NCBI GenBank assembly: GCA_903896585.1 | Contig: CAITYI010000250.1 | Coordinates: 1-10,282, forward strand | From: an uncultured bacterium | GTDB lineage: Bacteria > Actinomycetota > Actinomycetes > S36-B12 | DNA length: 10,282 nucleotides | Direction of reading: 5' to 3' | Shown here: one piece after another, positions 1-6,579 of the stretch | Layout: every line of letters starts with the position of its first letter | Position numbering within the stretch: position 1 is the stretch's first letter | The notes under the pieces: model-generated | What the model was told of the DNA's origin: nothing | Seen by the model: the letters and a program-made list of their open reading frames with translations, nothing else | Database searches by the model: none | Made by a program: the position numbers and the translations under genes

Positions 1-186
1 GGCGGTACCAAACCCCGCGTACTGGCGCATGGTCCACGGCCGACCGGTGTACATGGAGGCGTACACACCCCGCGTGTACGGATACTCACCTGGCTCGCCC
101 AATTCGGCGGCGGCATCGAAATCCACAAGATCAGAGCCGTCATAGACTGACTTGATCGGGAATCCTGATTCACTCAAAGAGGTCAC
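1..186 (-). CDS. Methylmalonyl-CoA mutase-type large subunit, N-terminal part (truncated by window edge)
   Basis: Reading the minus strand from a GTG at 186-184 gives 62 uninterrupted codons to the window edge. The peptide contains LGEPGEYPYTRGVYASMYTG followed by RPWTMRQYAGFGTA, the hallmark N-terminal segment of adenosylcobalamin-dependent acyl-CoA mutases (methylmalonyl-CoA mutase large subunit, isobutyryl-CoA mutase large subunit, MeaA-like enzymes). These isomerise branched and linear acyl-CoAs; the methylmalonyl-CoA enzyme makes succinyl-CoA. The short lead (MTSLSESGFPIKSVYDGSDL) before the motif is typical of the roughly 500-residue stand-alone large subunits rather than the long MutB type, but the substrate cannot be fixed from this piece. 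The GTG is chosen because an in-frame TAG lies four codons upstream (198-196). A TTG at 177-175 is an alternative. No clear SD precedes the GTG. The gene is divergent from sdhC. Confidence 0.88.
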   Translation of the reverse strand, partial: MTSLSESGFPIKSVYDGSDLVDFDAAAELGEPGEYPYTRGVYASMYTGRPWTMRQYAGFGTA

Positions 187-195
187 GGTGTCAGC

Positions 196-246
196 CTAGA
201 GGTCCACGACCGAGCCCGAATGGCCAATATCCGTGAGATCGGTCAT
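196..246 (-). CDS. Candidate 16-residue leader peptide / upstream ORF of the mutase gene
   Basis: On the minus strand an ATG at 246-244 is preceded by GAGGT (255-251) at a good SD distance and opens a 16-codon frame, MTDLTDIGHSGSVVDL, ending in TAG at 198-196. It is in the same frame as the mutase, and only 9 nt separate its stop from the mutase GTG (186-184). The upstream ORF thus has the better initiation signals, so ribosomes finishing it could reinitiate at the GTG (translational coupling). Alternatively the ATG was once the mutase start and the TAG is a nonsense change or sequencing error. The peptide has no run of one amino acid that would suggest classical attenuation. The SD and frame are seen directly; expression is inference. 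Confidence 0.4.
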   Translation of the reverse strand: MTDLTDIGHSGSVVDL

Positions 247-286
247 TTGGACCTCATATGAGCTCAGTCGCTAGGTCATGAACATC

Positions 287-300
287 ACATATATATATGT
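287..300. promoter_or_regulatory. 14-bp perfect AT palindrome in the divergent mutase/sdhC control region
   Basis: ACATATATATATGT is a perfect 14-bp inverted repeat lying 40 bp upstream of the mutase upstream ORF and 52 bp upstream of sdhC. It can supply a TATA-rich -10-like element to both strands, or act as an operator for a dimeric regulator. No convincing -35 element was found on either side. A second short palindrome, CTCATATGAG, lies at 253-262 and includes the SD of the upstream ORF. The identity of any bound protein is unknown. Confidence 0.35.
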
Positions 301-322
301 CAGATCCACTATGCCGGATTTC

Positions 323-339
323 CCCCATGGGGCTACCCT
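323..339 (+). promoter_or_regulatory. Possible sdhC promoter element: GC palindrome plus -10-like hexamer
   Basis: A perfect 10-bp palindrome CCCCATGGGG (323-332) is followed directly by TACCCT (334-339), which fits the loose TAnnnT actinobacterial -10 pattern. Transcription starting about 7 nt further on would give an sdhC message with only a handful of leader bases. That agrees with the absence of an SD before the sdhC ATG at 353. No -35 hexamer is recognisable, and the AT-rich palindrome at 287-300 is a competing promoter candidate. Confidence 0.3.
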
Positions 340-352
340 GAGCACGTAACAA

Positions 353-808
353 ATGTCAGTCAGAGGCTCTTCGGAATGGGATGGAATCGTGGCCAGTAAA
401 ACTCCGGTATCGCTCAGGGCGCTACCTATTGGCACCCTCTACCGGGGTGGGGAGGGCATGTGGACGTGGGTGCTGCAGCGCATCACCGGCGTATCGGTTT
501 TCTTCTTCCTCTTTGTTCACGTCTTGGACACCGCTTTGGTGCGGGTCTCCCCCGAGGCCTATGACCTGATCATTGCCACCTACAAGACACCGATTGTCAA
601 CGTCCTCGAAGTTGGTCTGGTGGGAGCCGTGCTCTACCACGCGCTCAACGGTATTCGAATTATTCTCATTGATTTTTGGAAACGCGGTCCACGGGTCCAG
701 CGCCAAATGACCTGGGTTGTGGCCGGAGTGTGGCTCGTGGTCATGATCCCCGGTACCTACTACATGATGATTCACACCATTGATGCCCTGTTCGGGAGTA
801 CCCCATGA
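353..808 (+). CDS. sdhC: Succinate dehydrogenase cytochrome b556 subunit (SdhC)
   Basis: This is a membrane-anchor subunit of respiratory complex II, which binds heme b and quinone and passes electrons from succinate to the quinone pool. The 151-residue protein carries the family signature GTLYRGGEGMWTWVLQRITG (residues 27-46). Three hydrophobic helices follow (about 47-65, 84-106 and 119-141), with conserved histidines H56 (LFVHVLD) and H96 (YHALNGIR); the H-x-x-NG-x-R context is the usual heme-ligand region. It is first in the operon and overlaps sdhD by 4 bp (ATGA). The ATG at 353 lacks an SD. A GTG at 389 (codon 13) is an alternative start with a weak upstream purine patch, and the first 12-20 residues are not conserved in character. 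The gene ends just before the familiar SdhD start, so the assignment is secure even if the N-terminus is not. Confidence 0.94.
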   Translation: MSVRGSSEWDGIVASKTPVSLRALPIGTLYRGGEGMWTWVLQRITGVSVFFFLFVHVLDTALVRVSPEAYDLIIATYKTPIVNVLEVGLVGAVLYHALNGIRIILIDFWKRGPRVQRQMTWVVAGVWLVVMIPGTYYMMIHTIDALFGSTP

Positions 809-1209
809 GTTCAGCACCACTTGCCGCCCCCCGCAGCGGGTCACGCACCAAGCAGCGCAGCAACTTTGAACTCTACGGTTGGTTGTTCATGCGCATTTCG
901 GGCATCGTTCTCGTTGTCCTTGTGCTCGGCCACCTGTTCATCATGAATATCCTCGATGGCGGTGTTCAGCGGATCAACTTCGCATTTGTGGCTGGTCGCT
1001 GGGCGAGCCCATTCTGGCAAATCTGGGACTTATCCATGCTGTGGCTGGCCATGCTGCACGGTGGTAATGGAATGCGCACCATTATCAACGACTACGCCGA
1101 GCGGAATCAGACCCGATTCTGGCTCAAGATGCTGCTTTACGTTTCTACTGCTTTTATTATCGCGTTGGGCACGTTGGTCATTTTCACCTTCGATCCAAGC
1201 CTTGGCTAA
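805..1209 (+). CDS. sdhD: Succinate dehydrogenase hydrophobic membrane anchor subunit (SdhD)
   Basis: This is the second membrane anchor of complex II. The 134-residue protein has a basic, alanine- and serine-rich N-terminus and three hydrophobic helices (about 24-49, 70-95 and 107-128). Conserved features are FELYGWLFMRISG (21-33), H43 in LVLGHLF, and MLHGGNGMRTIINDY (83-97), whose H85 is a candidate heme or quinone-site histidine. The start ATG overlaps the sdhC stop in an ATGA junction and has a good SD (GGGAG at 794-798). The stop at 1207-1209 is followed after 14 nt by sdhA. Two separate anchors, each with a conserved histidine, match the heme-containing complex II common in Actinobacteria; how many hemes are bound cannot be read from sequence. 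Confidence 0.94.
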   Translation: MSSAPLAAPRSGSRTKQRSNFELYGWLFMRISGIVLVVLVLGHLFIMNILDGGVQRINFAFVAGRWASPFWQIWDLSMLWLAMLHGGNGMRTIINDYAERNQTRFWLKMLLYVSTAFIIALGTLVIFTFDPSLG

Positions 1210-1223
1210 CTAGGGAGAATCAC

Positions 1224-2978
1224 ATGCAAACACATATTTACGATGTTGTGATAGTTGGCGCGGGTGGCGCTGGCATGCGGGCGGCTCTTGAGTCCGGAAC
1301 GCGGGCGCGCACCGCCGTTCTCACCAAGCTTTACCCCACGCGATCCCACACCGGTGCTGCCCAAGGTGGCATGTGTGCTGCGTTGGCAAATGTCGAGGAA
1401 GATAACTGGGAGTGGCACACATTCGACACGGTCAAGGGTGGCGACTATCTGGTTGACCAAGATGCTGCCGAAGTCATGTGCAAAGAAGCAATCGATGCGG
1501 TTCTTGACCTCGAGAAAATGGGCCTCCCCTTCAACCGCACACCCGAGGGCCGAATTGACCAGCGCCGCTTTGGTGGCCACACCCGCAACCACGGCGAGGC
1601 TGCTGTTCGGCGCGCCTGCTATGCCGCTGACCGAACCGGTCACATGATTTTGCAGACCTTGTATCAAAACTGCATTAAAGAGGGTGTCGAGTTCTACAAC
1701 GAGTTTTATGTCCTCGATGTCCTGCTTAATGAAGACTCTGGCGAACCCGTTGCCGCTGGCGTCGTGGCTTATGAACTGGCGACCGGTGAGATTCATATTT
1801 TCAAAGCCAAGTCCATTATTTTTGCCACGGGTGGATTCGGCAAAGTCTTCAAAACGACATCCAATGCCCACACCTTGACCGGCGACGGCATGGGGATTAT
1901 CTGGCGCAAGGGGCTACCCCTCGAAGACATGGAGTTCTACCAATTCCACCCCACGGGTCTTGCCGGGCTGGGCGTTCTGCTCACCGAGGGGGCTCGAGGT
2001 GAAGGTGGCATTCTTCGAAACGCCACCGGTGAGCGGTTCATGGAGCGCTACGCACCCACCATCAAGGACCTTGCTCCCCGCGACATGGTCGCTCGTGCCA
2101 TGGTCCAAGAAGTCCGTGAGGGTCGTGGTGCTGGACCGAATAAGGATTACGTGTTTCTTGACCTTACCCACCTGCCCAAGGAACAAATCGAAGCCAAACT
2201 CCCAGATATCACCGAGTTCGCCCGCACCTACCTCGGTGTTGATCCGGTCACCGAACTCGTGCCGGTATTCCCTACCGCCCATTACGCCATGGGCGGGATC
2301 CCGACCGATGTCGAAACCCGAGTACTGCGGGACAACGAACACGTTGTTCCCGGGCTCTATGCCGCAGGTGAATGTGCCTGCGTTTCCGTCCATGGCGCTA
2401 ATCGCCTCGGCACAAACTCCTTGCTGGACATCAATGTGTTCGGTCGCCGGGCGGGTATTGCCGCCGCCGAGTACGCCAACTCGGTGCAGCATGTGGAACT
2501 TCCCGAGCACTCACAAACCCAAACAATCACGCTCGTCGAGCAACTTCGCTCCTGCACCGGTGGGGAGCGCATTGCGCCCCTGCGCAAGGCCCTGCAGGAG
2601 ACCATGGACATGAACGCTCAGGTGTATCGGACCGAAGTCACCCTGAAACAAGCGCTCAGCGATGTTCAGGCATTGCGGGATCGCTACCGGAATGTGTCTA
2701 TTCAGGACAAGGGCACCCGCTACAACACGGATCTCCTGGAAGCCATTGAACTGGGCTTTCTTTTAGACCTGGCCGAGGTACTCGTGGTGAGTGCCCTGGA
2801 ACGCAAAGAAACGCGTGGCGGGCACGCTCGCGAGGACTACCCGCACCGCGACGATGTCAACTACATGCGCCACACCATGGCCAGCCGCAAAGTGAATGCT
2901 CAGGGCGAGGAATATGTTTCACTGGATTACAAGCCCGTCGTTGTTACCCGATACCAGCCAATGGAGCGCAAGTACTAA
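1224..2978 (+). CDS. sdhA: Succinate dehydrogenase flavoprotein subunit (SdhA)
   Basis: This catalytic subunit of complex II oxidises succinate to fumarate on the cytoplasmic face using covalently bound FAD. The 584-residue length is normal. In order: the Rossmann FAD motif VVIVGAGGAGMRA (8-20); the flavinylation site SHTGAAQGG with H42 as the expected covalent FAD ligand; FHPTG with H242; LAPRDMVARA with R286, the proton-shuttle arginine of the family; HYAMGG with H353; ANRLGTNSL with R394 for substrate binding; and the helical C-terminal domain ending in the typical DYKPVVVTRYQP region (572-583). The start ATG has a clear SD (AGGGAG at 1212-1217). The stop codon shares one base with the sdhB start (TAATG), implying coupled translation and equal dosage of the two hydrophilic subunits. 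No key residue is missing. Confidence 0.98.
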   Translation: MQTHIYDVVIVGAGGAGMRAALESGTRARTAVLTKLYPTRSHTGAAQGGMCAALANVEEDNWEWHTFDTVKGGDYLVDQDAAEVMCKEAIDAVLDLEKMGLPFNRTPEGRIDQRRFGGHTRNHGEAAVRRACYAADRTGHMILQTLYQNCIKEGVEFYNEFYVLDVLLNEDSGEPVAAGVVAYELATGEIHIFKAKSIIFATGGFGKVFKTTSNAHTLTGDGMGIIWRKGLPLEDMEFYQFHPTGLAGLGVLLTEGARGEGGILRNATGERFMERYAPTIKDLAPRDMVARAMVQEVREGRGAGPNKDYVFLDLTHLPKEQIEAKLPDITEFARTYLGVDPVTELVPVFPTAHYAMGGIPTDVETRVLRDNEHVVPGLYAAGECACVSVHGANRLGTNSLLDINVFGRRAGIAAAEYANSVQHVELPEHSQTQTITLVEQLRSCTGGERIAPLRKALQETMDMNAQVYRTEVTLKQALSDVQALRDRYRNVSIQDKGTRYNTDLLEAIELGFLLDLAEVLVVSALERKETRGGHAREDYPHRDDVNYMRHTMASRKVNAQGEEYVSLDYKPVVVTRYQPMERKY

Positions 2979-3733
2979 TGACACTCACCGCTGAAGTTTC
3001 CGTACCCGAGACGCCTGTTCCCGTGGCTACCGATGTCACCTTCCGGATTCGCCGGTTCCGCCCCGACTTTGATGCTGAACCGCATTGGGAGGATTACACG
3101 GTCGCCCTTTACCCAACCGATCGCGTGCTGACCGCTTTGGAAAAAATCAAGGCCGAGCTTGACGGTTCATTGACATTTCGTCGATCCTGTGGCCATGGAA
3201 TTTGTGGCTCCGATGCCATGCGGATTAATGGGCGCAACCGGCTGGCCTGCAAGTCCCTGGTAAAGGACCTGGACATCTCTAAGCCGATCACCGTTGAAGC
3301 AATCAAGGGTCTGCCCTTGGAAAAAGACCTTGTTGTCGACATGGAACCGTTTTTCTCCGCCTACCGTCAAGTTCTCCCGTTCCTCATGCCCGAAGGCCAT
3401 GAACCCACCAAGGAGCGAATCCAGTCGGCTGAAGAACGAGCCCGCTTTGATGACACCACCAAATGCATTCTGTGTGCCTGCTGCACCACCTCCTGCCCCG
3501 TGTTTTGGACCGATGAACAATACTTCGGCCCCGCAGCGATCGTTGCGGCACATCGATTCATATTTGACTCCCGCGATGCGGGCGCGGAAGCACGCCTAGA
3601 GGTACTCAATGAAAAAGAAGGTGTGTGGCGTTGCCGGACCACTTTCAACTGCACCGATGCCTGCCCGCGGGGTATTGAGGTCACCAAAGCGATTCAAGAA
3701 GTCAAGCGTGCCCTAATTTTCAAACGGGTATAA
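2978..3733 (+). CDS. sdhB: Succinate dehydrogenase iron-sulfur subunit (SdhB)
   Basis: This complex II subunit relays electrons from the flavin in SdhA to quinone at the membrane. All three cluster sites of the 251-residue protein are readable. [2Fe-2S]: C71, C76, D79 and C91 in SCGHGICGSDAMRINGRN and the LAC that follows; the third ligand is aspartate, as in E. coli SdhB. [4Fe-4S]: C163, C166 and C169 in CILCACCTTSCP plus C229. [3Fe-4S]: C173, C219 and C225, the last two in WRCRTTFNCTDACP. The order N-terminal ferredoxin domain then alpha-helical ferredoxin domain is normal. The first 20 or so residues are a non-conserved extension. The start overlaps the sdhA stop by one base; a GGAG at 2963-2966 could be a distant SD. 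It is the last gene of the operon and converges on gabD. Confidence 0.98.
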   Translation: MTLTAEVSVPETPVPVATDVTFRIRRFRPDFDAEPHWEDYTVALYPTDRVLTALEKIKAELDGSLTFRRSCGHGICGSDAMRINGRNRLACKSLVKDLDISKPITVEAIKGLPLEKDLVVDMEPFFSAYRQVLPFLMPEGHEPTKERIQSAEERARFDDTTKCILCACCTTSCPVFWTDEQYFGPAAIVAAHRFIFDSRDAGAEARLEVLNEKEGVWRCRTTFNCTDACPRGIEVTKAIQEVKRALIFKRV

Positions 3734-3767
3734 CTCAGAAGAGCTCGGCTGACACTTTCGCTTCGGT

Positions 3768-3800
3768 CAATATTGCTAGTAAGCAATATTGCTTTTCCTT
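3768..3800 (+). terminator. Hairpin between convergent sdhB and gabD, probable terminator
   Basis: CAATATTGCT (3768-3777) and AGCAATATTG (3782-3791) form a perfect 10-bp stem with a four-base loop (AGTA), followed by CTTTTCCTT (3792-3800). It lies 34 bp past the sdhB stop and 26 bp before the gabD stop (read on +). The stem is AT-rich and the T-tract interrupted, so it is a modest intrinsic terminator for the sdh message. Being symmetric it could also act on gabD, though no T-tract follows on that strand. Confidence 0.5.
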
Positions 3801-3816
3801 TGGATATATTTTCTGC

Positions 3817-5262
3817 TTATAGGTCAACGGCAAAGTACTGGGTCTCAAGAAACTCGTGGATCCCGGCGAAGCCGCCTTCGCGGCCCAGTCCGGATTCCTT
3901 CATGCCGCCAAATGGTGCGGCCGGATCAGATGCGATTCCGCGATTGATCGCCACCATGCCGGATTCAAGACGCCGCGCCACCTTGATGCCTTCACCAGCA
4001 TCTTGTGCGTAGACATAACTCATGAGACCGTATTCCGTGTCATTTGCCATGCGCACGGCTTCATCGGTGCTTGCCACCGTGACAATCGGTGCCACCGGCC
4101 CGAATACTTCATTGCGGGTAAGTACCGAACCGTGCTCGATACCGCGAACAACGTGCGGAACAACAAACGCTCCAGTTGCGGGGGCGGTACCCGCTTCGGT
4201 GATGGTGGCGCCTTCGGCGGCAGCTTCGCCAATCAGTTCCAAGATCTTGTCGCGTTCTTTATCGTTGACCATGGCACCCAAATCATTTGCTTGATCGATT
4301 CCTGGACCGATCCTCAGACCCCGCAAGGCTGCTTCAAATTTGTCGGCGAATTCAGTACTTATTGACTCATGGACATAGAAACGATTTGCTGCCGTACATG
4401 CGGCACCGCCATTGCGCATTTTGGCGATCATGGCTCCGGAGACAGCGGCATCGACATTGGCACCCTCCAGCACTAGGAACGGTGCATTGCCACCCAGTTC
4501 CATGGACGAGGGCAGAACACGTTCGGCTGTTTGTTTAAGCAATAACTTGCCCACATAGGTGGAGCCGGTAAAGGACAGGGTAGCCACCCGAGGATCGGCC
4601 AGGATGGCCTCGGAAATTGGTCCTGAGCGCGAAGTGGTCACGATATTGACCACGCCGGCAGGAGCCCCTGCCTGCTGCAGAATCTCGCCAATCCATAGCG
4701 CTGTCAGTGGAGTTTCGGCCGGTGGCTTCACCACCGCCGTACAACCGGCCGCAAGTGCTGGTGCAAGTTTGCGAGTGATCATGGCGGCGGGGAAATTCCA
4801 CGGAGTGATCATGTACGCAACACCCATGGGTCGGTGGTCGGTAATGATTGTTTTATCGCGCGCGGGTGCATAACGGAAACCACCCTCAATCCGAGCGGCT
4901 TCTTCAGAGAACCAGCGGAAAAACTCGGCCGCATACACGGCCTCGCCCATGGCATCGCGCCATGCTTTGCCATTTTCCAGAGCAATTAACCGGGCACAAT
5001 CTTCAATATTGGCCGACATAAGGTCAAAGGCATTACGCAGAATCTCTGCCCGCATCCGCGCCGGGGTCACTGACCACGTCTGAAAGGCTTCAGCGGCGGC
5101 ATCGACGGCCTGTAGTGCCTCCGGAACGCCAGCATCGCCGATCTGCGCCAAGGTGCCATAGGAGGCTGGATTGATCACGTTCAGGCCAGCAGCCGTAGAA
5201 ATCCATTCGCCGCCAATTAATAGGCGCGTTGGGGTGCTGGCGGGTAAAGCATCTACGGACAT
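3817..5262 (-). CDS. gabD: Aldehyde dehydrogenase, probable succinate-semialdehyde dehydrogenase
   Basis: This NAD(P)-dependent enzyme most likely oxidises succinate semialdehyde to succinate, from GABA catabolism or from 2-oxoglutarate decarboxylation. The 481-residue length is usual for the ALDH superfamily. Visible motifs: TPWNFPAA with catalytic N155; VVKPPAETP with cofactor lysine K179; FTGSTYVGK (231-239) at the nucleotide site; MELGGNAPF with general base E255; RNGGAACTAANRFYVHE with nucleophile C289; and NEVFGPV with E385. The closing PFGGMKESGLGREGG and YFAVDL resemble the SSADH branch. At A287 the family normally has Gln or Glu (G-Q/E-x-C), an unusual replacement. The position two after the cysteine is Ala, so the redox-partner cysteine of some SSADHs is absent. 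It stands alone on the minus strand, converging on sdhB, whose enzyme uses succinate. The start ATG (5262-5260) directly follows a triplicated SD repeat. Substrate is inferred; another aldehyde is possible. Confidence 0.85.
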   Translation of the reverse strand: MSVDALPASTPTRLLIGGEWISTAAGLNVINPASYGTLAQIGDAGVPEALQAVDAAAEAFQTWSVTPARMRAEILRNAFDLMSANIEDCARLIALENGKAWRDAMGEAVYAAEFFRWFSEEAARIEGGFRYAPARDKTIITDHRPMGVAYMITPWNFPAAMITRKLAPALAAGCTAVVKPPAETPLTALWIGEILQQAGAPAGVVNIVTTSRSGPISEAILADPRVATLSFTGSTYVGKLLLKQTAERVLPSSMELGGNAPFLVLEGANVDAAVSGAMIAKMRNGGAACTAANRFYVHESISTEFADKFEAALRGLRIGPGIDQANDLGAMVNDKERDKILELIGEAAAEGATITEAGTAPATGAFVVPHVVRGIEHGSVLTRNEVFGPVAPIVTVASTDEAVRMANDTEYGLMSYVYAQDAGEGIKVARRLESGMVAINRGIASDPAAPFGGMKESGLGREGGFAGIHEFLETQYFAVDL

Positions 5263-5301
5263 GTCGGCCCTTTCAGTCGGCCCTTTCAGTCGGCCCTTTC
5301 A
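5263..5301 (-). repeat. Three perfect 13-bp tandem repeats carrying the gabD ribosome-binding site
   Basis: On the minus strand the unit TGAAAGGGCCGAC occurs three times without a mismatch (5301-5289, 5288-5276, 5275-5263), and the last copy ends directly at the gabD ATG. Each unit contains AAAGGG, a partial SD; in the last copy it sits five bases before the ATG. The leader therefore offers three equivalent SD sites, of which only the nearest is at working distance. The unit is 13 bp, not a multiple of three, but lies outside the coding frame, so copy-number change would alter leader length and ribosome loading, not the protein. Such tracts can expand or contract by slippage. Confidence 0.9.
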
Positions 5302-5315
5302 GTGGATATTCCCCC

Positions 5316-5321
5316 AATCTA
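5316..5321 (-). promoter_or_regulatory. Possible -10 element for gabD
   Basis: On the minus strand TAGATT (5321-5316) fits the actinobacterial TAnnnT pattern and lies 53 bp upstream of the gabD ATG. It would give a leader of about 45 nt containing the three SD repeats. No -35 match is seen, so the call is tentative. Confidence 0.3.
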
Positions 5322-5373
5322 GTCCACGAGGGGGACACGAGCAGATGCCGTTCCCTTGAAGCAGCACCTCCCT

Positions 5374-5379
5374 TAGCAT
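5374..5379 (+). promoter_or_regulatory. Possible -10 element for the DD-carboxypeptidase gene, near-leaderless
   Basis: TAGCAT (5374-5379) fits TAnnnT and ends 9 nt before the ATG at 5389. There is no SD before that ATG. A transcript starting at about 5386-5389 would be leaderless or nearly so, a common initiation mode in Actinobacteria. No -35 is evident. Confidence 0.35.
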
Positions 5380-5388
5380 TGGTTGATC

Positions 5389-6579
5389 ATGCTCTCCCTT
5401 CGACAACTACCCGCAGCCATCCTGATATTGGCACTGCCAGTGGTCCTGGTGGCTTCGGCACCAGGAGGGTGGGCCAACCCGGATAATCTGCCCGTCAGTG
5501 GAGAGCAGCTGGTCGGCAAAGGCAAGTTCGTAAACCTCGGTCCGGACTCAGATCCCCTTCCCTCCGTGTGGGCCGCAACCTGGTTGGTGGCTAATGCCGA
5601 TACCGGAGAGATTTATGCCGCGAAGGGGCCACATATTCAGCGAGCACCCGCCTCGACTTTGAAGACGTTGACCGCGTTAACCCTCATGCCCCAACTCGAT
5701 CCCGCTACCGAGGTGACCGCGAAGAAAAAGGCGATCAATACATATGGAAGTGTGGTCGGACTTAAACGCGGCAAGAGCTACTCAATCGAAGATCTTTACT
5801 ACGCCCTTCTCTTGCCCAGTGCCAATGACGCAGCCATTGCACTCGCTCAGGCAAATGGTGGGATCCGAAAAACCGTGAATCAAATGAATTCAGTTGCCCG
5901 CTCACTGGGAGCCCTCGATACCGTGGCGAAAAACCCCAATGGGCTGGATTCACCCGGTCAACTCTCCACCGCCTATGACCTGGCTTTAATTGGCCGTCAA
6001 GCCATGAAAATCGAGAATTTCAGGGAGATTGTCCAAACCCGAAAATACTCATTTCCATTTAAGAAACGAACAAGAGAAATTTACAACAGCAATCAACTTG
6101 TCACTGGAGGATATAAGGGCGCCCTTGGTGTGAAAACTGGATTTACCACCAATGCGGGGCGTACCTTTATTGGCGCAGCCGAGCGCAAAAACGTAACTTT
6201 GATAGTGGTGGCCATGGGCATTAAGGAATCCAGCGCTTTGGCCGCCGGGAAATTGATGGACTGGGCATTTGCGAATAAAGACACGGTTACCCCCGTTGGA
6301 ACTCTGGTGACAACCGAGCCGAAGCCAGCCACCGCGGAGCAAAATACTGTGGCACGATCCACCAACGCTGCTGACGCAGGCACTGAATTCACTCCTAATC
6401 AAACATCCACGGCAGGTCCAAGTACCGGTGCGACTTCACTGGATGCTCTCGCCGTAGGCTGGATTGCACTCTTTATCGCCATTGGTGCTTTTTTGGTGGG
6501 CAGTGCTCGCTCCGCAATTATTCGCCGCCGAAATCGAAGTCGGTTAGCCAGGTCTGGACGGGTCAAACTAGAGAGTTGA
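5389..6579 (+). CDS. dacB1: D-alanyl-D-alanine carboxypeptidase, membrane-anchored (DacB1-type, peptidase S11)
   Basis: This low-molecular-weight penicillin-binding protein trims the terminal D-Ala from peptidoglycan stem peptides outside the cytoplasmic membrane. With ATG 5389 as start (396 residues) it has an N-terminal signal or membrane segment (about 5-25) and then the three active-site motifs: S89-T-L-K92 (PASTLKTLTAL), S144-A-N146 (LLLPSANDAAIAL) and K249-T-G (LGVKTGFTTNAGRTF). The PBP5-type C-terminal beta-sandwich is replaced by a Thr/Ala/Pro-rich linker (about 298-350), a single transmembrane helix (about 350-373) and a basic cytoplasmic tail (RRRNRSRLARSGR). That architecture matches the mycobacterial DacB1 type. 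A TTG at 5383 would add two residues. There is no SD; see the -10 element just upstream. The stop at 6577-6579 directly abuts the convergent trpS stop. Confidence 0.92.
   Translation: MLSLRQLPAAILILALPVVLVASAPGGWANPDNLPVSGEQLVGKGKFVNLGPDSDPLPSVWAATWLVANADTGEIYAAKGPHIQRAPASTLKTLTALTLMPQLDPATEVTAKKKAINTYGSVVGLKRGKSYSIEDLYYALLLPSANDAAIALAQANGGIRKTVNQMNSVARSLGALDTVAKNPNGLDSPGQLSTAYDLALIGRQAMKIENFREIVQTRKYSFPFKKRTREIYNSNQLVTGGYKGALGVKTGFTTNAGRTFIGAAERKNVTLIVVAMGIKESSALAAGKLMDWAFANKDTVTPVGTLVTTEPKPATAEQNTVARSTNAADAGTEFTPNQTSTAGPSTGATSLDALAVGWIALFIAIGAFLVGSARSAIIRRRNRSRLARSGRVKLES

Noticed and set aside
187..352. Cobalamin riboswitch before the B12-dependent mutase
   Set aside because: Only about 100-165 bp is available, and I see no B12-box-like conserved core; a cobalamin riboswitch is normally longer.
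422..844. A 140-codon open frame antisense to sdhC/sdhD
   Set aside because: It spans the junction of two certain membrane-protein genes, and its His/Asn/Gly/Val-rich translation mirrors the codons on the other strand.
1206..1871. A 221-codon open frame antisense to sdhA (also 1914-2510 minus and 1960-2613 plus inside sdhA)
   Set aside because: They lie wholly inside a strongly conserved gene, show no family resemblance or SD, and have the composition expected of frames shadowing biased codons.
3856..4365. A 169-codon plus-strand frame opposite gabD
   Set aside because: It is a shadow of the ALDH catalytic domain, with no recognisable domain and a composition rich in Cys, His and Arg.
5263..5301. 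CRISPR-like array
   Set aside because: The 13-bp units are directly adjacent with no spacers; it is a simple tandem repeat over a ribosome-binding site.
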